Of a stretch of 7,739 nucleotides of DNA, positions 1-6,224 are shown one piece after another (positions within the stretch are counted from its first letter, which is position 1; every line of letters starts with the position of its first letter). Where the stretch lies: assembly GCA_029259875.1 (NCBI GenBank), contig JAJDEK010000420.1, forward strand, positions 1-7,739, in the 5' to 3' direction. Both the position numbers and the translations under genes were made by a program. The notes under the pieces were generated by a model that had not been told where the DNA came from, did not search any database, and saw only the letters and a program-made list of their open reading frames with translations. Source of the DNA: Planctomycetaceae bacterium. Its GTDB lineage: Bacteria > Planctomycetota > Planctomycetia > Planctomycetales > Planctomycetaceae.

Positions 1-714
1 AACCAATAATGGCAACATCACCCAGCGTAAACGTCGAAACAAGAGAAACAAAACCAATGCCAGCAGACCAAGTGAAACTTTGAAAAGGATCTCCCCATCT
101 TCCTCCACGTATCGGAACATATCGTGTACTTGAATTGGTTCGCCGACAACATAAGCCTCGGGCGTATGCGCATTCGCCATCTTGCGAATCATCTGAAAGG
201 TTTCTGCGCGGGAAACTGGAGATTCACTCTCTGGTAATAAACGCAAAACAATCGCCGTTGTTTGATTGTCGTCACCGACAAGAACACCTCGAAATAATTC
301 GATTAGTTCATCTCTTTTTCGTCGAATCAAGGCACGAAGAAAAAAGTTTAATTGGGGAGGGGAAAGTGCATCTGCCAGATTTTGAGACACTTCTGTATTA
401 ACCCCCGGTATTTTACTTAATTCCTTGGCATAACGCCGAACTTCTAACAGACCTTCCGGTTCTAATAAATTGGGCGTTGAATAAGCCACGAAGATAAACT
501 CATCACCTCCGAATAGTGATTTGCTCTCCAGATAATCCAACAGGTGCTGGTCATCCTCGGCGTAGAGAGATTCGATTGATTGTTCGAAAGTAAGTTGAGA
601 GGCCGGAAAAATGGCAATCCCGGTCATGATCAGGGATATCAACAACATGACCCAGCGTAGGTTGTAGAGACGATCCACCAATGATTCAAGCCATCGCCGC
701 GGGTGACTACTCAT
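1..714 (-). CDS. RND/MMPL-family membrane transporter, N-terminal part (3' end outside the window)
   Basis: Read on the minus strand from ATG at 714-712, the frame is open for 238 codons and runs off the left edge, so the C-terminal part is missing from the window. The start MSSHPRRWLESLVDRLYNLR is a basic cytoplasmic lead into a first membrane helix at about residues 20-40. A large soluble segment follows (about 41-207, including DQHLLDYLESKSLFGGDEFI and VVGEPIQVHDM), and a second helix begins near 210 (FKVSLGLLALVLFLLF). One helix, a large periplasmic loop, then more helices is the layout of RND/MMPL exporters, which are proton-driven inner-membrane pumps. The substrate cannot be told. The start ATG has no strong ribosome binding site; AGGA lies about 14 bases upstream. 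It is divergent from the glycosyltransferase gene. Family assignment is fairly secure; subfamily (hopanoid, lipid or drug export) is not. Confidence 0.82.
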   Translation of the reverse strand, partial: MSSHPRRWLESLVDRLYNLRWVMLLISLIMTGIAIFPASQLTFEQSIESLYAEDDQHLLDYLESKSLFGGDEFIFVAYSTPNLLEPEGLLEVRRYAKELSKIPGVNTEVSQNLADALSPPQLNFFLRALIRRKRDELIELFRGVLVGDDNQTTAIVLRLLPESESPVSRAETFQMIRKMANAHTPEAYVVGEPIQVHDMFRYVEEDGEILFKVSLGLLALVLFLLFRRLRWVMLPLLV

Positions 715-789
715 AAGGAAAGACCACATCCTACTGCCTGTAAGGCAATTTATATTAAAATTTTGGCCCGTTACTACGATGGAGGAAGA

Positions 790-860
790 TCTCTGCCCTC
801 CATCACTACACATAGACTCATGACGGACTATATCGCAGAGAATACATGATTTCATCTCTG
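790..860. repeat. Three-arm inverted repeat TCTCTG / CAGAGA / TCTCTG
   Basis: TCTCTGC at 790-796 is perfectly complementary to GCAGAGA at 835-841, and the same central arm is also complementary to TCTCTG at 855-860. In RNA the central arm could pair with either flank (7 bp or 6 bp) but not both, so two exclusive hairpins are possible. The arms are short and could occur by chance. No T-run or gene start is placed so as to make this a clear attenuator. Confidence 0.3.
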
Positions 861-933
861 AGCGGACTTTTTTTACCAGGGGGACATTTTTTTCTATCTG
901 GAAAAATCATCAAAAACCGCCTGGAGCCTCCCC

Positions 934-962
934 TTGTTTCTTCTGTTCCAGACCTGCATACT
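934..962 (+). promoter_or_regulatory. Weak candidate sigma70 promoter for the glycosyltransferase gene
   Basis: TTGTTT (934-939) and CATACT (957-962) are separated by 17 bases and lie about 40 bases before the GTG start. The matches to TTGACA and TATAAT are only 3/6 and 4/6. Position and spacing are right, but the hexamers are poor, so this is a suggestion. Confidence 0.22.
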
Positions 963-1002
963 TTAAAAGTCTTCCCTCTCTGGACTCTACGGATACGTTT
1001 TT

Positions 1003-2367
1003 GTGACTCAAACAAGACGCTGTTATTTTGCACTACTGCTGATTCTGTTTCTCGCTGGCGGCCTACGTGTTGCTATAGTCTCTTTACAGAGTGAACAATT
1101 GAGGCATGATCGGGACGCTTATCTTGCGATCGCCCAAAATCTTGCGACAGGCCATGGTTATTCATCCAGTATGAGTAGTCAAGAGAACGAAATTCAGCCG
1201 ACAGCGTTTCGCCCTCCGCTTTATCCCTGTTTACTGTCGGTTATTTATTTTCTCAAAGCGGCTCCGATTGGAATTGGAATCGCTCAAATCATTCTAGGAG
1301 TTCTCACCGTCTGGTTGACTTGGCTAACAGGAAAACGTCTGCAGATGGAATGGGCCGGAATTTTTGCCGCTACGATTGTCGCAACGGGCCCTATTCTGCT
1401 GCAATATACCGCATATGCAATGACTGAAGTGCTCGCCGCATTTTTCACGAGTCTGTTGTTATACTTGTTGGTTTCCAGCTTATCCTCAGAAATAATGCCC
1501 TCTGACAAACAGTCGTTTATACCTATTTCCTTCTGGACAGGAATCGTATGGGGGTTAGCTATCCTCTGCCGTCCCACTTATCTCGCTTTTTTCGGTGTCT
1601 GGATCGCCGCTCGATTAACGGGTTCCCTTCTACAAAGACTCCGCATCTTTAAAGCTCAATCATGCGAGAAACAAAAGTTAGGGCAAATTGCCTATCTGGC
1701 AGCGGGTATCATGTTGGCAGTCTCTCCCTGGTTGATTCGGAATCTGGTTGTATTCCAGTCTCCAATACTGACAACAACACACGGCGGTTACACACTTTTG
1801 CTAGGAAATAACCCCGTCTTCTATGAAGAGGTTGTCCAAAAACCGTGGGGAACCGTGTGGTCGGGTAAAAGTCTTCATGCTTGGCAAGAGAGCCTGGAAG
1901 AACAAATCACTCAACAATTGCCATCAATTAAATCAGAGCAGGAACGAGACCGCTGGATGTACCAACGGGCAAAACATAATATTGCAGAGCAACCTAGTCT
2001 CTTTGCACAGGCTTGCCTTCTACGATTCGGACGTTTTTGGAATATCTCTCCACTTACTCAATCCACGTCATTTGCCACACCTGTGATCAATTGGGGTATT
2101 GCCGGATATTATTCTCTGATTCTTGTTGGCTGTTTCGGAGGAATTTTCATGGTAACCTGGAACAAGGAGAAAACATGGGCACCGCTAATCTGGCTAATTT
2201 TCAGTTTTACTGTGGTCCATCTCTTCTACTGGACCAACATGAGAATGCGTGCGCCACTTGTTCCGGCAATTGCTTTGTTAAGCATTTATGGTTGGTCTCA
2301 AATCGTTCGTTTTTTCAAATTCATAAGACCTATCAACGCCCCTGTAAGTGATCGTCATAACAATTGA
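1003..2367 (+). CDS. PMT/ArnT-like integral-membrane glycosyltransferase (GT-C fold)
   Basis: A 454-residue polytopic membrane protein. Family hallmarks: an N-terminal helix (about 8-28); the first outer loop with acidic residues in RHDRDAYLAIAQNLATGHGY (D36 and D38 are catalytic-site candidates); TAFRPPLYP at 67-75; AYAMTEVLAAFFTSLLLYLL at about 137-156; LCRPTYLAF near 188-196; SPWLIRNLVVFQSP at 241-254; GNNP at 268-271; and MRAPLVPAIALLSIYGW near the end. Members of this family move a sugar from a polyprenyl-phosphate carrier to lipid A, protein or another glycan on the outer face of the inner membrane. The acceptor here is unknown. It is short for the family and lacks a large C-terminal soluble domain. 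GTG at 1003 is the only usable start: a stop (TAA, 964-966) lies just upstream in frame and no other start codon intervenes. No strong ribosome binding site is seen. It precedes lptD, which would fit a role in lipopolysaccharide or surface-glycan decoration; that is inference. Confidence 0.85.
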   Translation: MTQTRRCYFALLLILFLAGGLRVAIVSLQSEQLRHDRDAYLAIAQNLATGHGYSSSMSSQENEIQPTAFRPPLYPCLLSVIYFLKAAPIGIGIAQIILGVLTVWLTWLTGKRLQMEWAGIFAATIVATGPILLQYTAYAMTEVLAAFFTSLLLYLLVSSLSSEIMPSDKQSFIPISFWTGIVWGLAILCRPTYLAFFGVWIAARLTGSLLQRLRIFKAQSCEKQKLGQIAYLAAGIMLAVSPWLIRNLVVFQSPILTTTHGGYTLLLGNNPVFYEEVVQKPWGTVWSGKSLHAWQESLEEQITQQLPSIKSEQERDRWMYQRAKHNIAEQPSLFAQACLLRFGRFWNISPLTQSTSFATPVINWGIAGYYSLILVGCFGGIFMVTWNKEKTWAPLIWLIFSFTVVHLFYWTNMRMRAPLVPAIALLSIYGWSQIVRFFKFIRPINAPVSDRHNN

Positions 2368-2395
2368 TAGGACAGCACTTTATAACGCTTACAGG
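2341..2395. repeat. Imperfect inverted repeat spanning the glycosyltransferase stop codon
   Basis: The outer arms CCTGTAAG (2341-2348) and CTTACAGG (2388-2395) pair perfectly over 8 bp. The inner arms CGTCATAA (2353-2360) and TTATAACG (2380-2387) pair at 7 of 8 positions. The left arm carries a 4-base bulge (TGAT, 2349-2352) and the loop is 19 bases. The TGA stop of the glycosyltransferase (2365-2367) lies in the loop. No T-run follows, so it is not a standard intrinsic terminator. It could still protect or define the mRNA 3' end, or act as a DNA-binding site 25 bases ahead of the downstream -35 element. Confidence 0.5.
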
Positions 2396-2420
2396 TATTG
2401 ATTTGACCTGCTAACTGTTA

Positions 2421-2450
2421 TTGACACTCTTTGAGAAAACGCCCTATAAT
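2421..2450 (+). promoter_or_regulatory. Consensus sigma70 promoter upstream of lptD
   Basis: TTGACA at 2421-2426 and TATAAT at 2445-2450 both match the housekeeping hexamers at every position, with an 18-base spacer. Transcription would start near 2457, giving a leader of roughly 150 bases before lptD. This indicates that lptD and the following gene have their own promoter in addition to any read-through from the glycosyltransferase. The call rests on sequence alone. Confidence 0.72.
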
Positions 2451-2508
2451 CCGCGCCCATTTATCTTGGTACAGCAGACGAAGTTAGTGTCTTCTGACCT
2501 TGATCCGT

Positions 2509-2546
2509 TACCCCCCGTTTTTTGTCATTTCGGCGATAGTGGGGTA
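2509..2546 (+). other. Possible hairpin in the lptD leader
   Basis: TACCCC (2509-2514) is complementary to GGGGTA (2541-2546). Inside it, CCG (2515-2517) can pair with CGG (2531-2533). The stem would sit in the untranslated leader between the predicted transcription start and the lptD ribosome binding site. No known riboswitch or ribosomal-protein leader pattern is recognised. The loop is large, so its stability is doubtful. Confidence 0.25.
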
Positions 2547-2601
2547 TTCAATTCAGGCCATCCCCTTCATCAGACGATAGACCAACTCGGTTTTTCATTT
2601 C

Positions 2602-2606
2602 AGGAG
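2602..2606 (+). promoter_or_regulatory. Ribosome binding site that decides the lptD start
   Basis: AGGAG at 2602-2606 is a strong Shine-Dalgarno match. It overlaps the first possible GTG (2606), which therefore cannot be the start it serves. It lies 5 bases before the in-frame GTG at 2612, a normal spacing, so 2612 is preferred. Confidence 0.65.
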
Positions 2607-2611
2607 TGCCC

Positions 2612-5600
2612 GTGTCGGGCGAGATCAATTCCGACTCTCGGTATGTTTCGCACACAATCTGGCAAGCCGTTGTTTTGATAATAACGCTTGGCAGTCTGGT
2701 CACGATTGCGCCTGCTCAAACAAGTTTTTTTGGCGCCCCTAAGGCCTCCTATGAAGAATCAGAATACGTACCTCCCGAAGAGGCTCCCATCGAAATCTCT
2801 GCCGAATACTCTCAGCAATGGGATGAAGATTTTGTAGAAGTCTCGATTCTGAAAGGCAACTGCCGTATCAAACAGGGAGAGGCAGTCCTCAGAGCACGGC
2901 AGATGGTCATCTGGCATCGAAAATCTAGAAAAGCCGACCGTGTTTCAATTTACCTTGAGGGAGAAGTTCGAGTTGACCTTCCGGGAGAGTCAAAGAACGA
3001 AACCAGTTTGCTAGTCAATCTGGTCACGCAAAAAGGAGTGAAAGCTAACATAAGGCGATCTTCCACTGTGACCGCCTCTCATGATGATCCTTTGTTGAAA
3101 CGAGCCATGCAACGGCGTGGCACTCCTCATGACCATCAACTGAAACGTGCGCAATTTCTTGTTGAAAAGCCTCCGCTTGAAGGTCCAGAATTAAACGTCG
3201 TTCCTTCACCAAAACTGAAAGTAAACTTTCGCAGAATTCGACTGTTTCCACGCAGCGCTGTCCCTTACAACGTCCAAAGTTTTCCCTCAACCCACACAGT
3301 TCCTCCCGAACAGATCTGGGTCATAACAGGCGGTGTAAACCTCTTGATTGATGGTATCGACGGTCTGGGAATGGCTGATATGTCCGCCGATCGCATCATC
3401 ATTTGGACTGATGGACGTAATACGCAAAACTTTAACTCTGAAATCCGTCAGTCAAAGGAGACCCCCTTCGAAATCTATCTCGAAGGCAATATTGAAATTC
3501 GTCAAGGTTCCTACTATCTGAAAGCAAACCGTGCTTTTTATGACGCACGCGAAGAAAGAGGGGTTTTGCTTGACGCAGAACTCAAGACCCATGTTGCCGA
3601 ATTGGGAGAAGATATCCGGGTTCGTGCCAGCCAGATCCACCAGTTATCGAAAGGCGCTTATCTAGCTCAAAATGCTTGGGCCACAGGAAGCCAATTTGGA
3701 AAGCCTGGTTATCGTATTCAATCGTCCGATATCTTTGTTGAAGATAGGTACTCGACTCCCTGGCTTGGTTCAGGCTCAAACGAACTGGACCCCATCACAG
3801 GTCAGCCCGTTGCTTATAAGCGTGCCTGGCTCTCTAGTTCAAATAACACATTCCGTATCGGCAATGTTCCGTTGTTCTATCTACCGTACGTTACCAGCCC
3901 AGCTGAAGATATTTATTTTCCGATCTCAGGTTTGAGAGTTGGGAACGACCGCATCTTTGGATTCCAGATTGAAAGTGAATGGGATATGTTTAAGCTACTT
4001 GGGCTTGAACGTCGACCGGGAACCAAATGGGAAGGGCAATTAGACTACTATTCAACTCGCGGAATTGGTATAGGGCAGGCAGGAAGCTATACAGGGGAAA
4101 ACCTGTTTGGATTTGATAATATTTTCAGTGGTAATGGAGAATTATTTTACATCCACGATAGTGGAACAGACAACCTAGGTCTGGACCGCAGGGCACTCAT
4201 TCCTTCAACTAGAGATCGTTACTTTCTCAATCACAGGCACAGACAGGATTCTCCATTCGGAGTGACCTTGATAGCAGAAAGTGGCCTGCTCTCCGATCGA
4301 AACTTCTTGGAACAATATTTTGAATCAGAGTTTGACAACGACAAAGATGTCGAAACACTACTGCACATCAAACAACAGCAGGAAAATTGGTCGTGGTCGA
4401 TTTTAGGCAGAACCAGACTGAATGACTTTACCAACACGACCGATTGGCTTCCCAAGGCCGACCTTTATTTACTAGGAGAGCCTTTATTCGGGAACCTGTT
4501 GAGTTGGACTTCTCACTCTTCAATTGGTTATGGAAAACTGAAGCCCGGAGCTCCACCCTACAATCCTACGCAAGACGTATTCACACCACTGCCTTTCATT
4601 GCTGATTCGCAAGGTGTGGTCGCTATGACTCGACATCAACTCGAAGCCCCATTCAACCTCGGCCCGATTAAGCTGGTTCCGTATGTGATGGGGGAAGCCG
4701 CTTATTGGGAAGAAGGTTTACAACAACAAAAAATTGACAGGCTTTATGGCTCAGCAGGATTGAGAGGCAGCATTATATTTGAACGCATTTTCCCTGATGT
4801 CTACAGTCCGTTTTTTAATCTCAATGGATTGGCTCATAAAATGTCACTGGAAGGAGATTACTCTTTCAGTAATTCGAGCGAAGACCTGACTAATATCGCC
4901 CAATACAATGAATTTGATGACAATGCCCAGGAACGCTTCCGCCAAAGACTGGTAATCAATACCTTTGGAGGGACATTACCACCCCAGTTTGATCCCCGAT
5001 TTTATGCTGTTAGAACCGGAGCAGGTCGTGGTGTTACCGATCCTTATTATGAATTGGTCGATGATCAACAGGTATTGAGAATGGCCTGGCGACACCGCCT
5101 GCAAACCAAATCGGGTCCCCCTGATCGAATGCGAATCAAAGACTGGATGACACTTGATCTGGAAGCTTCATATTTCCCAAATGCACAGCGCGACAATTTT
5201 GGCGAAGATCTTGGTTTACTCGGTGGACACTACCAATGGTTTCTCGGCGACCGCACCACTCTGGGCGCGAATGCTTACTATGATTTGTTCGATGGTGGGC
5301 AACAACTTTGGGATGTTTCCCTGACCAGCCAACGTACGAATCGCTTGTCCGTCAACGTTGCTTTGCAGCAAATAAAAGGAGGAGGTGGTCTTGATAGTCA
5401 AATTTTGTCTGCTGGCGTGAGTTATGTCATGAGTCAAAAGTGGCGTGCTGGAATCAGCACTGCTTATGATCTCGGAGAACGCATTAACCGCGGTCAAATC
5501 CTCTCACTCACTAGAACGGGAGCCGACTTTGTCATGAGTCTTGGAATGAACTATGATCAAAGTACGGGCAATGCCGGCATCGGTTTAACCATCATGCCAC

Positions 5601-5665
5601 GTTTTGGGAACTTCGGCACGGGGCCAGCTGATTTTTCTTCGTTACTCGGGAATTATGCTCAATAA
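2612..5665 (+). CDS. lptD: LptD/OstA-type outer-membrane lipopolysaccharide assembly protein
   Basis: About 1017 residues from GTG 2612 (a GTG two codons upstream overlaps the ribosome binding site). A signal peptide covers roughly residues 10-36 (helix AVVLIITLGSLVTIAPAQ, likely cut around APAQ). Two OstA/LptA-like beta segments follow: about 58-125 (VSILKGNCRIKQGEAVLRA, YLEGEVRV) and about 231-327 (WVITGGVNLLIDG, IYLEGNIEIRQGSYYLKANR). A basic, low-conservation-looking linker of about 100 residues separates them. The LptD hallmark IGNVPLFYLPYVTSP (about 415-429) opens the C-terminal part, which alternates aromatic and polar residues as in a beta-barrel and runs to the end. In known systems LptD, with the lipoprotein LptE, takes LPS from the periplasmic bridge and inserts it in the outer leaflet. 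It is longer than the E. coli protein (784 residues) and has one cysteine (residue 84), so the E. coli disulfide arrangement cannot form. Fourteen bases separate it from the DgkA-like gene. Family is secure; LPS as cargo is inferred. Confidence 0.86.
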   Translation: MSGEINSDSRYVSHTIWQAVVLIITLGSLVTIAPAQTSFFGAPKASYEESEYVPPEEAPIEISAEYSQQWDEDFVEVSILKGNCRIKQGEAVLRARQMVIWHRKSRKADRVSIYLEGEVRVDLPGESKNETSLLVNLVTQKGVKANIRRSSTVTASHDDPLLKRAMQRRGTPHDHQLKRAQFLVEKPPLEGPELNVVPSPKLKVNFRRIRLFPRSAVPYNVQSFPSTHTVPPEQIWVITGGVNLLIDGIDGLGMADMSADRIIIWTDGRNTQNFNSEIRQSKETPFEIYLEGNIEIRQGSYYLKANRAFYDAREERGVLLDAELKTHVAELGEDIRVRASQIHQLSKGAYLAQNAWATGSQFGKPGYRIQSSDIFVEDRYSTPWLGSGSNELDPITGQPVAYKRAWLSSSNNTFRIGNVPLFYLPYVTSPAEDIYFPISGLRVGNDRIFGFQIESEWDMFKLLGLERRPGTKWEGQLDYYSTRGIGIGQAGSYTGENLFGFDNIFSGNGELFYIHDSGTDNLGLDRRALIPSTRDRYFLNHRHRQDSPFGVTLIAESGLLSDRNFLEQYFESEFDNDKDVETLLHIKQQQENWSWSILGRTRLNDFTNTTDWLPKADLYLLGEPLFGNLLSWTSHSSIGYGKLKPGAPPYNPTQDVFTPLPFIADSQGVVAMTRHQLEAPFNLGPIKLVPYVMGEAAYWEEGLQQQKIDRLYGSAGLRGSIIFERIFPDVYSPFFNLNGLAHKMSLEGDYSFSNSSEDLTNIAQYNEFDDNAQERFRQRLVINTFGGTLPPQFDPRFYAVRTGAGRGVTDPYYELVDDQQVLRMAWRHRLQTKSGPPDRMRIKDWMTLDLEASYFPNAQRDNFGEDLGLLGGHYQWFLGDRTTLGANAYYDLFDGGQQLWDVSLTSQRTNRLSVNVALQQIKGGGGLDSQILSAGVSYVMSQKWRAGISTAYDLGERINRGQILSLTRTGADFVMSLGMNYDQSTGNAGIGLTIMPRFGNFGTGPADFSSLLGNYAQ

Positions 5666-5670
5666 TAGGA
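5666..5670 (+). promoter_or_regulatory. Ribosome binding site of the DgkA-like gene
   Basis: TAGGA directly follows the lptD stop codon and lies 9 bases before GTG 5680. It supports that start and translation from the same transcript as lptD. Confidence 0.5.
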
Positions 5671-5679
5671 ATTTCGAAG

Positions 5680-6114
5680 GTGATCAAATCTCAGGATACT
5701 CAAGTCAAAAAACATCGTGCAGATTCTGTACCACGCAAAGTGACGACAAAATTGCGGTCCGAATGGCGACAACGTCTTGTTGATGCTGAACGTGGCATCA
5801 CATTTGGAATCCGTCTGGACAGCACTTTTTTCATACACTTTTTTACCGGGAGCGCTGTCATCGCTGGCGCCATGCTGCTAGGTTTATCGGCAACGCACTG
5901 GGCTATCATTTTTTTGGCAATGACAACCGTTTTGTGCGCTCAAATGTTTAATCAAGTTTTGAAATCGATCTGGAAGTTACTCGGTAACCATTTACCTGCA
6001 GAATCACAAAACACGTTTAAAGCAGGTACAGCCGCGGTCTGTGTCAGTATTATTGGTTCGGTGATCACGATCGTAATCATATTTTGTTCTGCCCTCTTCC
6101 ATTTGCTCTTTTAA
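5680..6114 (+). CDS. DgkA-family (diacylglycerol/undecaprenol kinase-like) membrane protein, catalytic residues replaced
   Basis: A 144-residue protein with a basic N-terminal tail (1-30), an amphipathic WRQRLVDAERGITFGIR segment, and three membrane helices at about 54-70, 74-94 and 118-143. The layout and the marks STFFIHFF (48-55), THWAIIFLAMTTVL (72-85), MFN (89-91) and AGTAAV (115-120) place it in the DgkA/UdpK family. These are trimeric inner-membrane kinases that phosphorylate diacylglycerol or undecaprenol. The key motif, usually A-E-[IML]-x-N-[ST]-A-[IL]-E, reads AQMFNQVLK: the catalytic Glu (E69 in E. coli) is Gln88 and the metal-binding Glu (E76) is Lys95, while the Asn is kept (N91). 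The conserved Asp (E. coli D95) before the Gly-Ala stretch is absent; T112 or K114 sits there. The frame is intact, so this looks like a pseudoenzyme, not a decayed gene. GTG 5680 follows a TAGGA site, and the gene lies 14 bases after lptD, probably in one operon. Family call is good; loss of activity is inferred. Confidence 0.75.
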   Translation: MIKSQDTQVKKHRADSVPRKVTTKLRSEWRQRLVDAERGITFGIRLDSTFFIHFFTGSAVIAGAMLLGLSATHWAIIFLAMTTVLCAQMFNQVLKSIWKLLGNHLPAESQNTFKAGTAAVCVSIIGSVITIVIIFCSALFHLLF

Positions 6115-6148
6115 AAACAATTTGTAAGAGCCAACTTACTTAGTTCCA

Positions 6149-6177
6149 TTGCGAACCTTGTTTTAATATCAGATAAT
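6149..6177 (+). promoter_or_regulatory. Candidate sigma70 promoter for the hydrolase gene
   Basis: TTGCGA (6149-6154) and GATAAT (6172-6177) are 17 bases apart. They match the consensus at 4/6 and 5/6 positions and lie about 48 bases before the preferred ATG. It sits in the 110-base gap after the DgkA-like gene. That gap also holds only small stems, GTAAG/CTTAC (6124-6140) and GTTC/GAAC (6143-6156), and no clear terminator. Confidence 0.42.
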
Positions 6178-6224
6178 CACAGTTCATTCCAATTTCTCTG
6201 CCTTGAACTAGAGTGGTTACTTTG

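Larger units (their letters stand above)
715..1002. other. Divergent intergenic spacer between transporter and glycosyltransferase genes
   Basis: These 288 bases hold no convincing gene; short open frames here read into the glycosyltransferase start and look random. Visible items are a small palindrome TGCCT-GTA-AGGCA at 735-747, just upstream of the transporter start; an AT-rich stretch at 748-764 that could supply a minus-strand -10 element, though no matching -35 is seen; a set of TCTCTG/CAGAGA inverted copies at 790-860; and a weak inverted pair TTTTTACCAG (870-879) and CTGGAAAAAT (898-907). The region must carry promoters for at least one of the two divergent genes, but only weak candidates are visible. 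Confidence 0.6.

Noticed and set aside
135..401. Plus-strand open frame of 88 codons
   Set aside because: It lies wholly opposite the RND/MMPL transporter coding frame and its translation resembles no protein family.
818..1094. Two overlapping open frames (818-1033 minus, 846-1094 plus) in the divergent spacer
   Set aside because: Both run into the glycosyltransferase start, have biased, non-protein-like composition and lack ribosome binding sites.
2421..2678. Open frame over the lptD leader (TTG start at 2421, or GTG at 2488) as a leader peptide
   Set aside because: The first start codon is part of the -35 hexamer, no ribosome binding site is seen, and the translation is not protein-like.
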